A stretch of 64,000 nt of DNA from Murimonas intestini (GTDB lineage Bacteria; Bacillota; Clostridia; Lachnospirales; Lachnospiraceae), in NCBI GenBank assembly GCA_003148945.1, contig QGGY01000006.1:62001-126000 (forward strand). The letters are read 5' to 3'. Positions within the stretch are counted from its first letter, which is position 1, and every line of letters begins with the position of its first letter. A model generated the notes under the pieces. That model did no database searches. It saw only the letters and a list, made by a program, of their open reading frames with translations, and had not been told where the DNA came from. Positions 60,805-64,000 of the stretch are shown piece by piece. The translations under genes were made by a program, and so were the position numbers.

Positions 60805-62124
60805 TTATTTTGCCAGGTTGTCAAATTCTTCGTCCAGACTCTCCAGCGCTCCGTCAATATCTTCACAGTCATCTAAGAAAAAGGTTGAGATATTATTGAT
60901 GAAGGAATCTTCATTTGCGCTCGGGAAGCTCTTGGAAGAGATGATCTGCACATCACCGCTGTTCATGATATCAGCTGCATCCTTGAAGCCTCCGGTCAGG
61001 CTGGAAGTGTCAACACCCTGCACAATAGGGATCCCGGCGCCTTTTTCAGCATAAAGGGAGGCTGATTCAGGTGAGGTAAGGTATTCCAGGAAACTGAGCG
61101 CTTCTTCTTTATGTGTTGTCTCAGCGCTCACGGCAAAGCCTCCGGCCGGCGGGCACATAGGCATCTTATTCTCCTCCGGATCCTCGGATACCGGCAGCGC
61201 AAAGATACCAAAGTCTCCGTCAGGATTCATGGCTATTGAATTGGTGATGGTCCATGTACCGTTTAAGATCATAGCTGCTTCTCCATTTGCCAGCATAGAA
61301 TAGCAGGTGTTCTGGTCTGTTCCGAACGGGTCATTGTTCATAAACGGGTAGATTCCCTGAAGCTTGGCAAAAAACTCTCTCCACTGTTCTACCTCTGAAA
61401 ACTTATATGTCCTGTCTACCATTTCAGAGAGGGCAGGACCTCCGTTCCCCAGCACCTCTGCACAATATGTGGTCTGTGATGTGCCGTTGACCACCCACTG
61501 TTCAGAGAATCCTGATGCGATCGGAACCACACCTGCATCCTGCAGCTTCTGGCAGACCTCCAGAAATCCGCTCCAGGTATCAGGAACTTCTGTGATCCCC
61601 GCGTCTTCAAAAACTGTTTTGTTGTATGTAACACACATAAAATCATTACTTATAGGAAGGGCGTACACTTTTCCGTCAAGTGAGAGGCTGTCCAGCATGC
61701 CCTCCGCATAATTAGCCACATTCTTGCTTTCACTCAGGTCCATGACATAGCCGCTTGGCACCATATCATCAATATCATTTTCTGAAAATGTAAAAAGATC
61801 CGGAACGTCACCCGCAGCAAATCTTGTCATGACAGTCTGGTTGAAGCTGTCAATGGACACCCTCTGTACCTCTACCTTGACGTTTGGGTTTGCTTCCTCA
61901 AAATTAGCAATAATTTCATCCAGCCATGCCACATACTGTTCTTCAGATGATCCATTTATGAATTCCAGGATGACCTGCTCACTTTCTGCATTAGATACGT
62001 CCTTTGCATCCACAGTTTCTTTGTCCTCAGATTTGTCTGCGGCAGCCACAGTGGCGCTGCTGCCTCCTGCCAGTCCCAATACCAGCCCGCATGCCATAAT
62101 AATTGATAAATACTTCCTCTTCAT
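60805..62124 (-). CDS. Sugar ABC importer substrate-binding protein (operon 3), no lipobox Cys
   Basis: A 439-residue family 1 solute-binding protein with a signal peptide (MKRKYLSIIMACGLVLGLAG) in which the lipobox position reads LAGGSS instead of LAGC, so no lipid-anchor Cys. Cleavage after VAAA is likely. The Cys at residue 12 is inside the hydrophobic core. Start follows AAGGAGG. First gene of operon 3. Confidence 0.9.
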   Translation of the reverse strand: MKRKYLSIIMACGLVLGLAGGSSATVAAADKSEDKETVDAKDVSNAESEQVILEFINGSSEEQYVAWLDEIIANFEEANPNVKVEVQRVSIDSFNQTVMTRFAAGDVPDLFTFSENDIDDMVPSGYVMDLSESKNVANYAEGMLDSLSLDGKVYALPISNDFMCVTYNKTVFEDAGITEVPDTWSGFLEVCQKLQDAGVVPIASGFSEQWVVNGTSQTTYCAEVLGNGGPALSEMVDRTYKFSEVEQWREFFAKLQGIYPFMNNDPFGTDQNTCYSMLANGEAAMILNGTWTITNSIAMNPDGDFGIFALPVSEDPEENKMPMCPPAGGFAVSAETTHKEEALSFLEYLTSPESASLYAEKGAGIPIVQGVDTSSLTGGFKDAADIMNSGDVQIISSKSFPSANEDSFINNISTFFLDDCEDIDGALESLDEEFDNLAK

Positions 62125-62202
62125 GATTTCCTCCTTGTACTTTTGACTTGTGCTTCGTTTCTTGATAAACCTATTCTATCCTTTTTCACGTTTTTCTTCC
62201 TT

Positions 62203-62234
62203 CATGATTTTTTGGCTTTCTTTAAAAAATCATG
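62203..62234. promoter_or_regulatory. Inverted repeat upstream of sugar operon 3
   Basis: Perfect 11-bp repeat CATGATTTTTT-N10-AAAAAATCATG, about 80-110 bp before the binding-protein start. A minus-strand TAGAAT serves as possible -10 without a good -35. One arm is shared with the regulator-gene terminator. Confidence 0.5.
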
Positions 62235-62257
62235 GCATTTTTTAAAAACGCCATGAT
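62224..62257 (-). terminator. Terminator of the YesMN pair (operon 3 side)
   Basis: Perfect 8-bp stem (62229-62236 with 62250-62257), then TTTTT on the minus strand; 54 bp after the regulator stop. Confidence 0.75.
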
Positions 62258-62310
62258 CTTTTATAAGCTCCAAATAAGATTTTCCCCGGAGTATTCAATT
62301 TTTTTAGATT

Positions 62311-63801
62311 TTATTCTAGATTTTTAGGTAATCTCTGTCTGTATTCCTGAACCGTCAGCCCTGTCTCCTTTTTAAATATCGTACTGAAATAGGAAGCATT
62401 CATTATTCCCACCCGCTCTGCTATCTCATAATTTTTCAGATTTGTCCGGGCGATCAGCTCCTTCGCTTTCTCAATGCGGATCTTATTCAGATACTCTGTG
62501 ATGCTCTGGCCCGTCTCCTTATTAAACAGGTTCGAGAAGTAGCTTTCATTTAATGCAGCGTGTTCCGCTATCTCATGCAGGCAGATATCCCTGCCGTAGT
62601 TCTGCCGCATGAACTGTATCCCTGCTGCCACACTGGAATGGAGCAGACCGTTCCTGCTTTTATTAAATATCTGTTCCAGATACTCACCCGTTAACCTGAC
62701 CAGGTCATCCAGACGCACCATTTCAGCCATATGCTCCTTCATCCTGGCAAACTCCAGATTGCTGATAGGATAATTCAGATTCCGTGCCGCGGCATTCAGT
62801 AGCAGCAGGCAGTTCCTCTGCTGGTGCTCCTCATCCGGCATCAGGTCCCGCATCTTCTCTGTCAGCCCACCTAAGGCCTTAAGAGCCGTCTCCAGACTGC
62901 AGATGTCCTTATATGACTCTTCTTTTTCCATATAGTCCAGTGTCCGGCCCTCATAACCGTCCTTTATGTCATCCCAGGAGAGTACTTTAGTCCTTTGTAA
63001 AAAGCTTCCTGTCACAGCGGCTTTCCGGGCCTGCGCGTAACTCTCCGGCAGCTGTGCCGTCTCTGTGCACAAACTGCTGCATCCTGCCAGATAGTCTTCT
63101 CCCTTTAACAAACTTTCTATTCTGGCACACAGGCTGTACCTGTATTCTATCTGTTTCTTTATACTGTGCTCCGCTTTTGCCGGTACAAGAAGTATATTCC
63201 ACTCTTTCTCATGAAGCTCAAGCAGACTCTCCTCCAGCCAGCAGTTCTTACTGCCAAAGCTGCCTTTCCACTCCTGATCCAGATTCCTGACAGCAAACAG
63301 GCAGCCTCCCCTGCTGCCGTCCAGACTCAGATCCAGGAATCTGCCGGCCCTTTCTTCCAGTTTTCCGCCCTTTAAGAATTTAAGTATCTCCTCCTGAAGC
63401 CACCCTTCCTTTGCAAGGCCGGCCATATGCTTATTCCAGGAACTGCTGATTATTTCTCCGATGTCTTCTTTTTCTATATCCTGCTTCAGTATATAGTCAC
63501 TGGCGCCCAGCTTCAGGGACTCTTTTACGAATTCAAAGTCATCGTATGCTGAAAGGGCAATGATCAAAATATCCGGATGCTTCTCTCTGAGCATAGCAGT
63601 CAGTTCAATCCCGTTCATGACCGGCATACTCATATCTGTAACTACCACCTCCACGGGCTGTGATTCTACAAATTCCAGGGCTGCTGCTCCATGCACAGCC
63701 TCCCCTGCTATTTCAAACCCATGGCTCTCCCAGTCTACAAACTTTTTTATAGCAAAACGGAAAAACTTATCATCCTCCACAATCAATACACGTTTTTTCA
63801 T
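62311..63801 (-). CDS. YesN-type response regulator with AraC domain (operon 3)
   Basis: A 496-residue regulator. Receiver (1-125) with EDD at 9-11 and Asp near 56 in VVVTDMSMPVMNG; a long middle region (~130-385); AraC helix-turn-helix pair (~390-492; LNESYFSNLFNKETGQSI, VGIMNASYFSTIFKKETGLTVQEYR). Starts inside the end of the sensor kinase gene. Likely controls operon 3 just downstream. Confidence 0.94.
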   Translation of the reverse strand: MKKRVLIVEDDKFFRFAIKKFVDWESHGFEIAGEAVHGAAALEFVESQPVEVVVTDMSMPVMNGIELTAMLREKHPDILIIALSAYDDFEFVKESLKLGASDYILKQDIEKEDIGEIISSSWNKHMAGLAKEGWLQEEILKFLKGGKLEERAGRFLDLSLDGSRGGCLFAVRNLDQEWKGSFGSKNCWLEESLLELHEKEWNILLVPAKAEHSIKKQIEYRYSLCARIESLLKGEDYLAGCSSLCTETAQLPESYAQARKAAVTGSFLQRTKVLSWDDIKDGYEGRTLDYMEKEESYKDICSLETALKALGGLTEKMRDLMPDEEHQQRNCLLLLNAAARNLNYPISNLEFARMKEHMAEMVRLDDLVRLTGEYLEQIFNKSRNGLLHSSVAAGIQFMRQNYGRDICLHEIAEHAALNESYFSNLFNKETGQSITEYLNKIRIEKAKELIARTNLKNYEIAERVGIMNASYFSTIFKKETGLTVQEYRQRLPKNLE

Positions 63802-64000
63802 CTTCTCTTACCTTTCCCGGGATGATCATAGTCACTGTTGTTCCCTTCCCTGGAATGCTGTCGATCTCATAGATAAAGCCTTCCTGATAAATCATCTTCA
63901 GCCGCTGTATGATATTTATAATCCCGATCCCATTAAAGCCTTTATACTTTTCAGTTTTATTTTCCTGCATCTTTCTGCGCAAGTCAACTAATTTTTCCTT
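63770..64000 (-). CDS. YesM-type sensor histidine kinase, C-terminal part (cut by window edge)
   Basis: The last 76 codons of a GHKL ATPase domain: G-box GFNGIGIINIIQRL followed by the closing strand GKGTTVTMIIPGK, then an unusual CIDCGG tail. It overlaps the regulator start by 32 bp. The rest lies beyond the right edge. Confidence 0.85.
   Translation of the reverse strand, partial: KEKLVDLRRKMQENKTEKYKGFNGIGIINIIQRLKMIYQEGFIYEIDSIPGKGTTVTMIIPGKVREDEKTCIDCGG

Noticed and set aside
1-64000. CRISPR arrays, tRNA or rRNA genes, intact transposases, prophage modules
   Set aside because: None seen on either strand: no regularly spaced repeats, no tRNA-like cloverleaf with CCA context noticed, no transposase or integrase motifs in the translated frames.

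Overview
The window looks like a chromosomal segment of an anaerobic, carbohydrate-fermenting Clostridia, most likely a gut Lachnospiraceae. This is inferred from gene content: an [FeFe]-hydrogenase, a flavodiiron/rubredoxin/oxidoreductase fusion, a hemerythrin, YesMN-type two-component systems beside sugar ABC importers without ATPase genes, strong GGAGG ribosome-binding sites, and many glycoside hydrolases. Almost every gene is on the minus strand. I saw no rRNA, tRNA, CRISPR array, prophage or intact insertion sequence.

Layout. 1-2.7 kb: tail of a C39-like peptidase gene, an orphan sugar-binding lipoprotein and a divergent AraC regulator. 2.7-3.7 kb: a uroporphyrinogen-decarboxylase-family protein. 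3.9-7.7 kb: an operon of methyltransferase, RNA ligase, HD-Pnk end-healing enzyme, a Sel1-like protein and a possible 39-residue protein, which I read as a nucleic-acid repair cassette. 7.9-10.1 kb: accessory patch with a zinc-ribbon protein, an AlbA/Schlafen-type regulator with its own operator cluster, and a fragment of an AgrA-type response regulator. 10.1-14.3 kb: metallopeptidase, aldehyde dehydrogenase, serine acetyltransferase and MATE pump. 14.4-21.3 kb: a LytTR response regulator, an ATPase-bearing kinase that has lost the phospho-acceptor histidine, and two tandem membrane proteins that keep the histidine helix but lack an ATPase domain, preceded by three envelope proteins of unknown function. 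21.4-27.6 kb: metallo-hydrolase, GGDEF/PAS/GAF signalling protein, and oxygen-defence genes. 27.7-40.0 kb: sugar operon 1 (binding protein, two permeases, an alpha-toroid glycosidase, a racemase, GH127) with its YesMN pair and a kinase-BKACE fusion. 40.2-45.4 kb: glycosyltransferase 51, [FeFe]-hydrogenase, BceAB-like exporter. 45.5-54.5 kb: AraC regulator, divergent L-fucose/L-arabinose isomerase-family gene, and sugar operon 2 with a 1068-residue glycosidase. 54.8-55.5 kb: HEPN/nucleotidyltransferase pair. 55.7-64 kb: sugar operon 3 (binding protein, two permeases, GH43, an orphan fibronectin-like module, a GH35/42-like enzyme) and a second YesMN pair cut by the window edge.

How it works together. 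The three sugar operons share one plan: binding protein, stem-loop, two permeases, then intracellular glycosidases. Two of them are adjacent to a YesM/YesN sensor-regulator pair and carry perfect inverted repeats with 10-nt spacers in front of the binding-protein gene. No MsmK-type ATPase is encoded here, so a shared ATPase elsewhere is assumed. The most unusual material is the apparently split histidine kinase (14.4-18.1 kb) and the RNA repair operon with its methyltransferase (3.9-7.7 kb).
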